NCBI GenBank assembly: GCA_031261705.1
Contig: JAISJD010000023.1
Location: 1-64,000 of the forward strand
Length of the DNA stretch: 64,000 nucleotides
Direction: 5' to 3'
Source of the DNA: Lactobacillales bacterium
Lineage (GTDB): Bacteria > Bacillota > Bacilli > Lactobacillales > Streptococcaceae
This document shows positions 1 through 8,352 of this stretch, piece by piece. The notes below the pieces were generated by a model that did not search any database, was not told the DNA's origin, and saw only the letters and a program-made list of their open reading frames with translations. Position numbers and translations under genes: made by a program. How positions within the stretch are numbered: the stretch's first letter is position 1; each line of letters opens with the position of its first letter.

Positions 1-127
1 TCGACTTCAATACAGAGCTAAGAAGAATCGACCAGAAATCGAGAAAAATAGGGAAATGATTTTAAGGTGCTTTCCGCCTTGGAAGCATTTCATCTTTTTT
101 CTTGTATTTCTATTCCTCATCTCAATC
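1..127. repeat. Intergenic repeat copy A
   Basis: An AT-rich segment shares ordered blocks with copies at 26414-26599 and 59876-60003: ACAGAGCTAAG near the left end, ATCGAGAAAAAT in the middle, CTTTTTTCTTGTATT, then ATTCCTC. The first 13 bases (TCGACTTCAATAC) match the right end of the other copies, so a second unit may lie head-to-tail just left of the window. The repeat abuts the stop codon of holB. It has small inverted arms (AAGGTG/CGCCTT) that could act as a weak terminator for holB. No coding potential is seen. Confidence 0.7.
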
Positions 128-128
128 A

Positions 129-1079
129 TCACTTTCTAACAATTCGCAATGTCAACTGCTCTAAAACATTTTGATAACTGACATTGCTCGCAAATTTCTG
201 CTGAGCTTGCAAAATTTCTTCGATTGTTTGAACTAAATTCTGCAATTCAAATTCTGACACATGTTGCTCGATTTTTGTTGCCAATAATTGATTATACTCA
301 ATCAAGAGTAATTCAAAGCTAAGCTTTTGCTGCTCCTTTTCCTTGAATATCTTGATTAATTTTTTTTGAACATAGACAAATGCCTGCAAATCTTTCTTCA
401 CGAGATAGCTAAACCAACGCTTCACGGTATCTCTTGCTCCAGCAAACCACTCATCCTGAGCTAGTTCTTCTGCTTGTGGCAGGCTGTTCGTCAATTCAGG
501 CAAAACCTTGGCAAGACTTGCGGGAACATTTTTTTCTATCAACGTGGCAGTTAAATCTGCCTTGGAAAGTGGTTGAAAGTGCATAATTTGACACCTTGAC
601 TGAATCGTTGGTAAAATCCGTGGCAATGCCGAGGTTTCTAAAATTGCTAGGCTCCCTCTTTCAGGTTCTTCCAAAAACTTCAGCAAGCTATTTGCCGCAC
701 TAACATTCATTTTCTCCGCTTCTTTGATGAGAAAAACACGTCCGCTTGATTCCATTCCACTTTTCATGAACTCTGCCTTTAACCCACGTATCTGGTCTAC
801 CTTGATAGACTGACCGTCTGGTTCAACGATATGCACATCAGGATATCCCCCCTCGAGAATCCGTGTGCAATTCACACATTTTTCGCAAGGAAGTCCGTCC
901 TCTAATGCTAAGCAAAATCTCGACTGGGCTAACCACAAAGCAAATTCATGCTTGCCCACTCCGCTCTCGCCCTCAAATAGATAAGCGTGCGCTAAACGAT
1001 TCTGTCTTAAACTCTTAGAAAAAATGCGAAACAGGCTCGGTTGCTTTGCCTCCAAATCGTGCGTGTCTATCCTCTCCAT
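129..1079 (-). CDS. holB: DNA polymerase III delta-prime subunit
   Basis: Clamp-loader subunit that helps load the sliding clamp on DNA during replication. The N-terminal AAA+ region shows the Walker A-like GESGVGKHEFA, a four-cysteine zinc site (CLALEDGLPCEKCVNC) and the SRC arginine-finger motif (IQSRCQIM). At 316 aa it has the usual length. I place the start at MERIDTHDLEAK because the longer reading frame runs back into darA; this ATG lies only 1 nt past the darA stop, implying translational coupling. The order tmk-darA-holB matches other Firmicutes replication clusters. Repeat copy A follows immediately. Confidence 0.93.
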   Translation of the reverse strand: MERIDTHDLEAKQPSLFRIFSKSLRQNRLAHAYLFEGESGVGKHEFALWLAQSRFCLALEDGLPCEKCVNCTRILEGGYPDVHIVEPDGQSIKVDQIRGLKAEFMKSGMESSGRVFLIKEAEKMNVSAANSLLKFLEEPERGSLAILETSALPRILPTIQSRCQIMHFQPLSKADLTATLIEKNVPASLAKVLPELTNSLPQAEELAQDEWFAGARDTVKRWFSYLVKKDLQAFVYVQKKLIKIFKEKEQQKLSFELLLIEYNQLLATKIEQHVSEFELQNLVQTIEEILQAQQKFASNVSYQNVLEQLTLRIVRK

Positions 1080-1080
1080 C

Positions 1081-1410
1081 TTAGTAATGGTAGAAGCCTT
1101 CAACTGGCAAGACAAAGACTGTTGCACCGCCAACTTCAACTTCTACTGGATAAGGCACTTGACCGTCTAAGGAAATATCTAAAGTAATCGGTGAAGAAAC
1201 ATATTGCTTACGAGATTGACAAGTTTCCTCGATTAATTTTAACGCTTCTTCAATCCGCTTATCTTCTATCCCAATAATAAACGTACTATTTCCAGATTTC
1301 AAGAACCCACCTGTGGAAGAGAGCTTCGTTGCACGAATATCCGCATCTATTAATTTATTCGCTAAACGATTGCTATCCTTATCTTGAACAATAGCCATAA
1401 TCATTTTCAT
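1081..1410 (-). CDS. darA: Cyclic-di-AMP receptor, PII-like (DarA/PstA)
   Basis: PII-like cytoplasmic protein of about 109 aa that in Firmicutes binds cyclic di-AMP. The N-terminus MKMIMAIVQDKD and the segment STGGFLKSGNSTF are typical, as is the C-terminal VGGATVFVLPVEGFYHY. The chosen ATG sits 8 nt after a strong GGAGGAAA; an upstream in-frame start would overlap that site. It lies between tmk and holB, its usual position. Its partners are not known from sequence. Confidence 0.93.
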   Translation of the reverse strand: MKMIMAIVQDKDSNRLANKLIDADIRATKLSSTGGFLKSGNSTFIIGIEDKRIEEALKLIEETCQSRKQYVSSPITLDISLDGQVPYPVEVEVGGATVFVLPVEGFYHY

Positions 1411-1424
1411 AAAAATTTCCTCCA

Positions 1425-2069
1425 TTAGTTATTAAAATATTCTGGAAAACGTTGAGTAATCACCTCATACGCTTCATCTACTACTTGAAATAATACTTGG
1501 TGTGCATCAATCGTGTGGATACGCTCTGGATACATCTCTGCAATTTTCAAATAGCCGTGACGGACACGCTGATGAAATTCCAAAGTCTCCATATCTAAAC
1601 GATTCATCTCATCCGAGCGGTTGTGGCGAATGCGACTCAATCCCGTGTCTGAATCAATATCTAAATAAAGCGTCAAATCCGGTTGTAACCCTTCCGTTGC
1701 AAATTCGTTAATCTCTGCAATTTTTTCCATGCCAATTTTTCTACCCGCTCCTTGATAAGCTAGCGAGCTATCAACAAATCTATCTCCAATGATTAGCTTA
1801 CCGCTAGCAAGCGCTGGTAAAACCTTTTCGACTAAATGCTGACGACGACTTGCGGCATAAAGTAATGCTTCCGTCCGCTCGTCCATTAGAGTGTTGGTTG
1901 GATTTAAAATCACCTCACGAATCTCTTCGGCAATAGGGATTCCCCCCGGTTCACGCGTTGTTATCATCTCTGCCTTTGCGACTTTTTCAAGACGTGGCAC
2001 TAACTCATTAATTAGCGACGTTTTTCCTGCACCATCTGGACCTTCGATTGTGATAAATAGTCCCTTCAA
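1425..2069 (-). CDS. tmk: Thymidylate kinase
   Basis: Phosphorylates dTMP to dTDP with ATP for DNA precursor supply. The P-loop GPDGAGKTS is at the N-terminus, followed by the [13 protein letters not shown] nucleotide-binding motif and the Arg-rich lid region. I prefer a TTG start (protein [13 protein letters not shown]) because AGGTGAG lies 8 nt upstream; a GTG three codons earlier is too close to that site. The resulting 214 aa fits the family. First gene of the tmk-darA-holB operon. Confidence 0.95.
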   Translation of the reverse strand: MKGLFITIEGPDGAGKTSLINELVPRLEKVAKAEMITTREPGGIPIAEEIREVILNPTNTLMDERTEALLYAASRRQHLVEKVLPALASGKLIIGDRFVDSSLAYQGAGRKIGMEKIAEINEFATEGLQPDLTLYLDIDSDTGLSRIRHNRSDEMNRLDMETLEFHQRVRHGYLKIAEMYPERIHTIDAHQVLFQVVDEAYEVITQRFPEYFNN

Positions 2070-2295
2070 AATTCTCACTCACCTGTCTTGGCATAAAAAT
2101 GCCGATACTATACACTCAATTTTACTTTAAAAAAGCGAGAGTGTCTAATCTATCAGAAATTTTTTTATAAAAAAACGACATTATTTCCTATTTTCAAACC
2201 TTTCTCTGTTATTTTCAGCCAATTTCTCACCATTCTTCTAAAAAATATTGTAAAATAAAGTGCAGTATATCGAGAAGAAATTAGGTGAAACGCTC

Positions 2296-3054
2296 ATGGA
2301 AAAAATCGACCAACAAAAAGCTGATTTATTAATGGAAACCTGTCTCCTTGCAGGAAAAATTTTAATGGAATCCACTGCTGAAATGTACCGAGTGGAAGAC
2401 ACACTTGCCTACATTGCACAAGCTAGCGGGTGTAATATCGTGAGCTACACCACACAAACAGGGATATTTGTTGGCATTGACGGAATGAGCCTTCTAAGAA
2501 TGGCACAAATCACAAAACGCTCGATTAACTTAGATAAAGTGACAAAAGTGAATCAATTAAGCCGAGAATACGTTCGTGGAGATTTCGACCTCGAAGAGTT
2601 AAAATGCCGCTTGGTTTATTTACAAAAGGAACAACTCTTTTTCCCAAAATGGCTGGAAATTCTTTCAGCAGCTCTCATCAGTGCTTCAATGATGATTCTT
2701 TTTGGAGGAAAGATGAATGATTTTTTATTAACCTTTCTCATTGGCGGAAGTGCGTATAGCCTTTTTCTTTACTCGGTGAAGCACCTACAAATTCGCTTTC
2801 TTTCCGAGTTCATCGCCTCATGGATTATCGGACTTCTGGTTTTTTCCGCCTCAAAACTTGGGCTGGTGCATAATCTCGATTTAATCATGATTGGCTGTGT
2901 CATGCCGTTTTTACCGGGTGTTGCGATTACCAACTCGGTGCGTGATTTACTCGCTGGACATCTGCTTTCTGGCATTTCACGTGGAGCAGAGGCCTTGATT
3001 ACCGCCTGTATGATTGGCTTTGGGATTGCCTTTGTTTTTCAATTATTGTATTAG
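2296..3054 (+). CDS. Threonine/serine exporter family, N-terminal half (ThrE/YjjP-like)
   Basis: Membrane protein with a cytoplasmic N-terminal domain (LLAGKILMESTAEMYRVEDT) and a C-terminal block of hydrophobic helices, matching the ThrE/YjjP (DUF1212) family. Together with the next gene it forms a two-subunit version of the ThrE exporter. The ATG at this position has AGGTGAAA 5 nt upstream; a GTG 36 nt earlier is in frame but lacks an SD. The stop is directly followed by the SD of the partner gene. Substrate (threonine, serine or small dicarboxylate) is not visible in the sequence. Confidence 0.8.
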   Translation: MEKIDQQKADLLMETCLLAGKILMESTAEMYRVEDTLAYIAQASGCNIVSYTTQTGIFVGIDGMSLLRMAQITKRSINLDKVTKVNQLSREYVRGDFDLEELKCRLVYLQKEQLFFPKWLEILSAALISASMMILFGGKMNDFLLTFLIGGSAYSLFLYSVKHLQIRFLSEFIASWIIGLLVFSASKLGLVHNLDLIMIGCVMPFLPGVAITNSVRDLLAGHLLSGISRGAEALITACMIGFGIAFVFQLLY

Positions 3055-3069
3055 TTGGAGGAAATCATT

Positions 3070-3543
3070 ATGGAAATAGATTTATTGAAAGCACTACAAG
3101 AAGTTTTCTTTAGCTTTTTAGCCACGATGGCATTTGCTGTCGTCTGTAATGTCTCTCGTTATGCTTTGATTTATTGTGGGGCAACAGGAGCAGCTGGGTG
3201 GCTCGTTTACTGGATAATTATTCAACTCGGCGGAAATATGCCTATTGCTACCCTAGCTGGCTCATTAGTCGTCGCTTTTTTTAGCAGTTTTTTTGCCAAG
3301 AAAGCAAAAATGCCGGTCACTGTTTTTAATATACCGGGAATCGTTCCTCTGGTGCCCGGAGCACTTGCCTATGAAGCCGTTCGAAGCCTCGCTCAAGGAG
3401 ACTACTATCCTGCAATTCAAATCGGAACGGATGTCGTCATGAGTGCAGGGGCGATTGCTCTAGGCTTAATTCTTGCAGAAGTCTTTAATCACAATATCCG
3501 CAACTTCGCAAATGCAAATAAAGCTAAGCGTTTGAATAAATAA
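3070..3543 (+). CDS. Threonine/serine exporter family, C-terminal half (YjjB-like)
   Basis: About 157 aa, mostly transmembrane, matching the ThrE2/YjjB family (DUF3815) with the conserved stretch FNIPGIVPLVPGALAYEA. It is expected to pair with the upstream ThrE-like protein to make one exporter. The start is ATG after TTGGAGGAA; the gap to the upstream gene is 15 nt, so both are one operon. The 3' end overlaps the left arm of a terminator hairpin. Confidence 0.8.
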   Translation: MEIDLLKALQEVFFSFLATMAFAVVCNVSRYALIYCGATGAAGWLVYWIIIQLGGNMPIATLAGSLVVAFFSSFFAKKAKMPVTVFNIPGIVPLVPGALAYEAVRSLAQGDYYPAIQIGTDVVMSAGAIALGLILAEVFNHNIRNFANANKAKRLNK

Positions 3544-3562
3544 CGCTCAGCTTTATTTTTTA
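3516..3562 (+). terminator. Rho-independent terminator of the exporter operon
   Basis: AAAGCTAAGCG pairs with CGCTCAGCTTT (one G-U or mismatch) around a 13-nt loop and is followed by TTTATTTTTT. The left arm is inside the end of the exporter gene. The right side overlaps the end of the convergent gene, so it may serve both directions. Confidence 0.8.
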
Positions 3563-3865
3563 AACTTCTATACATAAAATGGACGGGTCAATTGGTGGCA
3601 CGGGCATTCCATTTTTTTCATGTTTAAGGTCGCTTTTTCCCTCTACTTCTCTAGCTTGATACACCTTCCCATTCAATCGAAACTCAATCGGTGCTGTTTG
3701 ACTGATAAACTCAAAGCTTTCTCCCCTGTGTCTGAAAAAGTCAGTGATTTCTCTAACAATCGTTTCATCGGAGGCATTGTCTGGTAAAACGTCGCTCGCC
3801 TCAATATAGAAAGCTTCCTTCAAGAATTTTTCCTCTAAATCCTTTAACGCATTTGTTTTTTGCAT
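3560..3865 (-). CDS. Hypothetical protein, 101 aa
   Basis: A small acidic soluble protein with no signal peptide or membrane helix. It starts MQKTNALKDLEEKF and ends with a Pro-rich tail (MPVPPIDPSILCIEV). A strong SD (GAAAGGAGTG) is 5 nt before the ATG, which supports translation. It stands alone, convergent with the exporter operon. I do not recognise the family. Confidence 0.7.
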   Translation of the reverse strand: MQKTNALKDLEEKFLKEAFYIEASDVLPDNASDETIVREITDFFRHRGESFEFISQTAPIEFRLNGKVYQAREVEGKSDLKHEKNGMPVPPIDPSILCIEV

Positions 3866-4156
3866 AATAACACTCCTTTCATCTCGTTAACTTTATGATA
3901 GCACCGATGTAATATGGGCACAAATAAAAACTAAATGTAAAAAGCTTTAAATTTCTGTGCAAAAGATAGGGTGGAAAGTCTAACTTGATAAATCTTTCCT
4001 CCTACTTGAATTACAATTGAATTTTTCCATTCCCGCACGATAATACCCTTATTTTATTGTTTCCTTTATGATAGGACTTATAGAAAACGCCTATAACGAA
4101 ACTAGGGATAATTTCTACCTAAAGAGTGACATTTCCCTTATAATAAAAGTAAATTT

Positions 4157-4201
4157 CTATACTTTTCATATTATTTTAATATTTTTCGTTTAAAAGTATA
4201 G
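4157..4201. repeat. 10-bp perfect inverted repeat upstream of EIIC promoter
   Basis: CTATACTTTT and AAAAGTATAG are perfect complements separated by 25 bp. The right arm overlaps the first bases of the predicted -35 box of the EIIC gene, so this could be an additional control site rather than a terminator, which would need a T-run. The rest of the 425-bp gap from 3866 shows only AT-rich sequence. Confidence 0.5.
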
Positions 4202-4246
4202 ACATTTAGCAATCATTCTGATATTATCTTTTTGTAAGCACTTACA
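4199..4246 (+). promoter_or_regulatory. EIIC promoter with GntR-type operator at the start site
   Basis: TAGACA (4199-4204), a 17-bp spacer and TATTAT (4222-4227) form a sigma-A promoter. The dyad TGTAAGCACTTACA (4233-4246) covers the expected transcription start. A near copy, TGTGAAGGCTTACA, lies in the promoter of the adjacent regulator gene at 5751-5764. Shared dyads at both promoters suggest repression by the GntR/HutC protein; this is inference. Confidence 0.65.
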
Positions 4247-4290
4247 TTTCAAAAGTCGGGCACAATATTAAAATCAAAGGAGAAAAAGCA

Positions 4291-5691
4291 ATGAATAAAT
4301 TTATGGATATTCTTGGTGAGAAAATTATGCCACTTGCCAACAAGATTGGTCAAAATCTTTATTTAACCGTTTTACGTGACGCATTTATGCTATCATTTCC
4401 ACTGACCATGTTTGGCTCTCTTGTCGTAGTGGTTAACAACTTGCCTTGGTTTCCGGATAATACCAAATCTACCATGAGCACCTTGTTTGGTAACGGACAA
4501 AACGCAACGATGAGTATTATGACTGTTTTTGTGACAATCGGTATCGGCTATTATTTTTCTAAAGCAAAAAATGTCGAAGCAATTTTTGGTGGAGTGATTT
4601 CCTTATCCTCCTTCCTTATTTTAACCTCTTTCTTTTCTAAAGCCTTTTCCGTTACTAATGTAGTGGAAACCATTACTAAGGATAACAATGGGCACATACA
4701 AGTGATTAAAGAAGGAGCGGTGCAACATATTACCACCGTGCAAGAGGGAATGAACTCCGCTATCACTGGAGATATTAGCGGGATTCTTGATTTGAATCGT
4801 CTGGGCGCTAAAGGGATGTTTTTAGGCATTATCGTTGCCTTTCTTGCCGCTGAGCTTTACACACGCTTAACTCTTAAAGGCTATGTGATAAAAATGCCGG
4901 ATGGGGTACCGCCTGCTGTATCTAAATCGTTCTCTGCCTTGGTTCCAGCGATTGGCACTCTCCTTGTTTTCTTGATTATCAACGCTTTAATGGTTGGCGT
5001 CTTTAAAGCAAATTTACATGATGTCATCTATGAAGTGATTCAAAAACCATTGACAGGTGCGGGTACTTCACTCATTGGAACAGTTATCGCAGTATTTTTC
5101 GTACAATTCCTATGGTTCTTCGGACTTCACGGACAAATCATTGTCAACTCTGTTTTTGAACCACTTTGGCAAACCAATATGTTGGATAATGCGGCCGCTA
5201 CAAAAGCTGGGAAGTTATTAGCCGGTGCGCCAGATTATCCCACTCATATTGTCACAAAATCATTTATGGATACCTTTACCGTTGGACTAGGCGGCTCAGG
5301 CTCCACCTTAGTTGTCGTCATTTTAATGGCATTTGTCATGAAACATAAGCAATATCGTGACGTTGGGCGCTTAGCTTTAGCTCCCGGTATCTTTAACGTG
5401 AATGAACCTGTCATCTTCGGGCTACCGATTGTTATGAATGCGGCAATCTTTATTCCATGGCTGTTAGCGCCAATTGTCTCCGTCTTAGTAGCTTACGCTG
5501 GCTTTGCTACTGGACTGGTTCCATTAACTACGGGCGCACAGGTGCCGTGGACGGTGCCAATTGGTATCTCTGGCTTCCTAGTGACAAATTCTGTCATGGG
5601 TGCCTTACTTCAAATTGTTCAATTCGCTATTATCGGTATCATCTGGCTTCCCTTCTTGAAGCTGATTGACCGAACAGAAGCAGTGGATTAA
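4291..5691 (+). CDS. PTS EIIC permease, cellobiose/lactose (CelB-like) family
   Basis: Membrane channel subunit of a sugar phosphotransferase system, 466 aa with about ten hydrophobic segments. The start MNKFMDILGEKIMPLANKIGQNLYL and the conserved FGLHGQIIVNSVFEPLW and LAPGIFNVNEPVIFGLPIVMN are typical of the lactose/cellobiose EIIC family. SD AAAGGAG lies 8 nt before the ATG. No EIIA, EIIB or glycosidase gene lies next to it, so it must borrow its EIIA/EIIB from elsewhere. The downstream GntR gene probably controls it. Probable substrate: a beta-glucoside or chitobiose; unproven. Confidence 0.88.
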   Translation: MNKFMDILGEKIMPLANKIGQNLYLTVLRDAFMLSFPLTMFGSLVVVVNNLPWFPDNTKSTMSTLFGNGQNATMSIMTVFVTIGIGYYFSKAKNVEAIFGGVISLSSFLILTSFFSKAFSVTNVVETITKDNNGHIQVIKEGAVQHITTVQEGMNSAITGDISGILDLNRLGAKGMFLGIIVAFLAAELYTRLTLKGYVIKMPDGVPPAVSKSFSALVPAIGTLLVFLIINALMVGVFKANLHDVIYEVIQKPLTGAGTSLIGTVIAVFFVQFLWFFGLHGQIIVNSVFEPLWQTNMLDNAAATKAGKLLAGAPDYPTHIVTKSFMDTFTVGLGGSGSTLVVVILMAFVMKHKQYRDVGRLALAPGIFNVNEPVIFGLPIVMNAAIFIPWLLAPIVSVLVAYAGFATGLVPLTTGAQVPWTVPIGISGFLVTNSVMGALLQIVQFAIIGIIWLPFLKLIDRTEAVD

Positions 5692-5704
5692 AATTTTGCG
5701 AAAA

Positions 5705-5738
5705 AGGTGAGCAAATAATCATTTGTTCATCTTTTTTT
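5705..5738 (+). terminator. Terminator after EIIC gene
   Basis: GGTGAGCAAAT pairs with ATTTGTTCATC around AATC and is followed by seven T residues. Confidence 0.8.
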
Positions 5739-5749
5739 AGTCCTAAGCA

Positions 5750-5778
5750 TTGTGAAGGCTTACATTTTTAGTTATAAT
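5750..5778 (+). promoter_or_regulatory. Promoter/operator of the GntR regulator
   Basis: TTGTGA (5750-5755), 17-bp spacer, TATAAT (5773-5778). The dyad TGTGAAGGCTTACA (5751-5764) overlaps the -35 box and resembles the operator at 4233-4246, which suggests autoregulation. Confidence 0.65.
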
Positions 5779-5829
5779 GGATATGTATAGAATTAGAATG
5801 TAAATGATTAAAAATACGGGGTGAAAAGC

Positions 5830-6549
5830 ATGGCAAAATACGAAGAAATTGCCAAGGTATTACGTGAACGAATCAAAAGTGAATATTATCCGCCTGATTC
5901 CTTGTTGCCAAATCAAGTGGACTTAGTAGAAGAATTTGGGGCAAGCCGTATGACGATCAAAAAAGCCCTCAATATTCTAGCTTTGGATGGGCTGATTTAT
6001 TCCAGACGAGGTGCTGGCACACGCATTTTAAACCGCTCCTTTTGGGATAAGGACACTTCCCCAGCGGACGAATATCGTGGACTTAGTAAGCAAATGAACG
6101 AGCAACATAGAAACTTAACCAGTGAATCCATTGTTTTTGAAATTGAATTTCCTGATGAAAAAATTCAAGATAAACTCTTATTGAACGCCCATCAGCCTGT
6201 GTATAAAATTATTCGGTTGAGAAAAATTGATGAGGAGCCTTTTGTGCTAGAGCATACTTATATGCCTGCACACATTGTTCCAAACCTTACAGAAGAACAT
6301 ATCGCCACTTCCATTTATAGCTATCTAAAAGGAGACTTGGGCTTAAAATTTGCCGGAGCTTACCGAAATATTCAAGCGGATAAGTCAGACAAATATGACC
6401 AAGATTACTTAGAATGCAAAGTGGATGACCCAATTCTTGAAGTGGAACAAGTTGTCTACTTAAAAGATGGACGTCCAGTAGAATATTCACGTTCGCGAAA
6501 TCGTTATGATAAACGTGGATATACCGTTCTTGATGTGCAACAAAATTAA
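5830..6549 (+). CDS. GntR/HutC-family transcriptional regulator
   Basis: 239-aa sugar-type repressor. The N-terminal winged helix (KYEEIAKVLRERIKSEYYPP, then QVDLVEEFGASRMTIKKALN) is classic GntR, and the C-terminal part is a UTRA ligand-binding domain (LRKIDEEPFVLEHTYMP...VEQVVYLKDGRPVEYSRS). The ATG follows GGGGTGA; a GTG nine bases earlier is part of that SD. Adjacent to the orphan EIIC gene and sharing its operator-like dyad, so it most likely senses the phosphorylated sugar brought in by that permease. Confidence 0.88.
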   Translation: MAKYEEIAKVLRERIKSEYYPPDSLLPNQVDLVEEFGASRMTIKKALNILALDGLIYSRRGAGTRILNRSFWDKDTSPADEYRGLSKQMNEQHRNLTSESIVFEIEFPDEKIQDKLLLNAHQPVYKIIRLRKIDEEPFVLEHTYMPAHIVPNLTEEHIATSIYSYLKGDLGLKFAGAYRNIQADKSDKYDQDYLECKVDDPILEVEQVVYLKDGRPVEYSRSRNRYDKRGYTVLDVQQN

Positions 6550-6555
6550 GCAGCG

Positions 6556-6594
6556 CCGAGATTTAGCTTTTTGGGCTATTTCTCGGTTTTTTGT
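6556..6594 (+). terminator. Terminator after GntR regulator
   Basis: CCGAGATTTAGC pairs with GCTATTTCTCGG (small internal loop), followed by TTTTTTGTG. Confidence 0.8.
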
Positions 6595-6598
6595 GTAA

Positions 6599-6630
6599 GA
6601 AAAAAAGGCACGAACTATCGTTCAAGCCTA
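6599..6630 (-). terminator. Terminator of the wal operon
   Basis: Read on the minus strand: AGGCTTGAACGATAGTTCGTGCC followed by TTTTTTT, giving paired AGGC/GCCT and GAAC/GTTC segments. It lies 8 nt beyond the end of walJ. Confidence 0.8.
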
Positions 6631-6637
6631 ATAATTC

Positions 6638-7441
6638 CTATATCGCAAATAATTCAGTTGCTACATCTGGTGAGGTATCAAATACCTTAAATTGTTCATT
6701 CACACCAAAATCATGCTGCATGAGTGTATTTTCCATCGTCATATGAGCCAACTCTTTGATATTATTTTCTCGACTCAAATGACCTAGATAAATGCGTTTG
6801 GTCTTGTCGCCTAAAATATCTGTCATCACAAGTGCCCCATCTTCATTGGATAAATGCCCTTGATCGCCTAAAATGCGTTGCTTCAAGCTCCAAGGATAGG
6901 CACCCATGCGTAACATTTCAATGTCATGATTACTTTCCATTAGGTAGCCGTCTGCGTTCCGAATCACGCCACGCATCCTATCGCTCACATATCCTGTATC
7001 TGTCAACATAACAAACGATTTATTATCCTTTTGAAAACAGTAAAATTGTGGCGCCGCTGCATCATGACTTACCCCGAAACTTTCAATGTCAATATCTCCG
7101 AACGTCAACGTTTTTCCCATTTCAAAAATATGTTTCTGCTCGGTCGGCACCTTCCCAATTATCGAATCCATCGCCTGCCAAGTTTTTTCATTCGCATAGA
7201 CATCTAAATGATAACGACGTGCTAACACACCCACCCCATGAATGTGATCCTTATGCTCATGTGTCACAAGTAAAGCATCTAAATCCTCTGCTTTGCGGTC
7301 GATTTCCGCCAAAAGACTTTCTATTTTCTTCCCACTTAGCCCAGCATCTATTAAAATTTTCTTTTTATCCGTTTCCAAATAAAGAGAATTTCCACTACTA
7401 CCACTGGCTAAGATACTTATTTTAAATCCATTATTTTCCAT
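6638..7441 (-). CDS. walJ: WalJ/YycJ metallo-beta-lactamase-fold hydrolase
   Basis: Metal-dependent hydrolase of the beta-lactamase fold, 267 aa; the family member YycJ is a DNA exonuclease linked to genome maintenance and the WalRK regulon. The metal-binding motif THEHKDHIHG is clear, with later ligands in MLTDTGYVS and YLGHLSRENN. The N-terminus FKISILASGSSGNSLYLET is typical. Last gene of the wal operon, followed by a terminator. Confidence 0.93.
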   Translation of the reverse strand: MENNGFKISILASGSSGNSLYLETDKKKILIDAGLSGKKIESLLAEIDRKAEDLDALLVTHEHKDHIHGVGVLARRYHLDVYANEKTWQAMDSIIGKVPTEQKHIFEMGKTLTFGDIDIESFGVSHDAAAPQFYCFQKDNKSFVMLTDTGYVSDRMRGVIRNADGYLMESNHDIEMLRMGAYPWSLKQRILGDQGHLSNEDGALVMTDILGDKTKRIYLGHLSRENNIKELAHMTMENTLMQHDFGVNEQFKVFDTSPDVATELFAI

Positions 7442-7506
7442 TTTTTGAGCCCACCTATTCGTTGCTATTATACTTTCTTTTCAGTGGTTTATCAATAAAG
7501 GAACGT

Positions 7507-8352
7507 TTATTTTTCCACCTTAGTAATTGTACTATTGGTTATCACGGTATTATTTATCGCATTGACCCGCTCTACCTGCTGTGCATTCCCATTAGAAGAA
7601 ATGCCTACAAACCAGACAGGAACGTATACATTTTTCTCACGAACCTTCAAAATACGTGAATAACCTAGCTGTGTCCAGGCAATTTTCGACTTGCTTGGAA
7701 TTTTACTGTTGTTATAGAGGGTGACGATTGCCTCCCGCTCCGTGCATAAATCTTGTTTCTCACGCAAGGGTTCAATTTCCTCTAAATGTGTCTGCGTATA
7801 GCTAGTCACTTCAAGTAAGCTTTCTGATTTTTTAAGCTGTAAATCAATTTCCGAGGTGTCATCAATAAACGGAATCCCGTCATAGCTCTGACCTAAGCGA
7901 ATCTCTTGGTATTTTTCTGAAATGGTCGAGAAATTTTTTAGATACTCGTATTCCTTTCCGTACACTACCGCTTCTGGATTGTCCATCATGGACGAAAGAC
8001 CTGATAAATCTTCTTTATTTTCCAAAAAATATTGTTGCCGTGGATAAACTGTAAGAACACTGTCAGAAATATCCAAGCGATTAAGCATGTAAGGAGCGGA
8101 CTCATTTCTTAGTTTGTTAATAATATCTAAAAAATTGGTCCCCTCACCACTTAAATAATAACCTTGTAGCTGCTTTTCTGATAGGGTATCAAAGGTAATA
8201 TCATCTTTTCTTAGGCGCTGTTCAATCGCTTCTTCCGCATTGCCTTCATTCATTTGTAAGCCCTCACGTCCCGAGCGAAAAATATTGAATAAGAAAATAT
8301 CTAAGCAAAGAAACACAATCAAGAAAATTTGTTCAATCCGTCGAAAATCCAT
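7507..8352 (-). CDS. walI: WalI (YycI), regulator of WalK
   Basis: Single-pass membrane protein of 281 aa with an N-terminal anchor (RIEQIFLIVFLCLDIFLFNIF) and an extracellular beta-rich domain. In the family, WalI and WalH bind the sensor kinase WalK in the membrane and tune its activity. Identity rests on size, topology and its place after walH. Its start abuts the walH stop at 8352, so the genes are translationally coupled. Sequence similarity within this family is normally low, so position is the main evidence. Confidence 0.88.
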   Translation of the reverse strand: MDFRRIEQIFLIVFLCLDIFLFNIFRSGREGLQMNEGNAEEAIEQRLRKDDITFDTLSEKQLQGYYLSGEGTNFLDIINKLRNESAPYMLNRLDISDSVLTVYPRQQYFLENKEDLSGLSSMMDNPEAVVYGKEYEYLKNFSTISEKYQEIRLGQSYDGIPFIDDTSEIDLQLKKSESLLEVTSYTQTHLEEIEPLREKQDLCTEREAIVTLYNNSKIPSKSKIAWTQLGYSRILKVREKNVYVPVWFVGISSNGNAQQVERVNAINNTVITNSTITKVEK

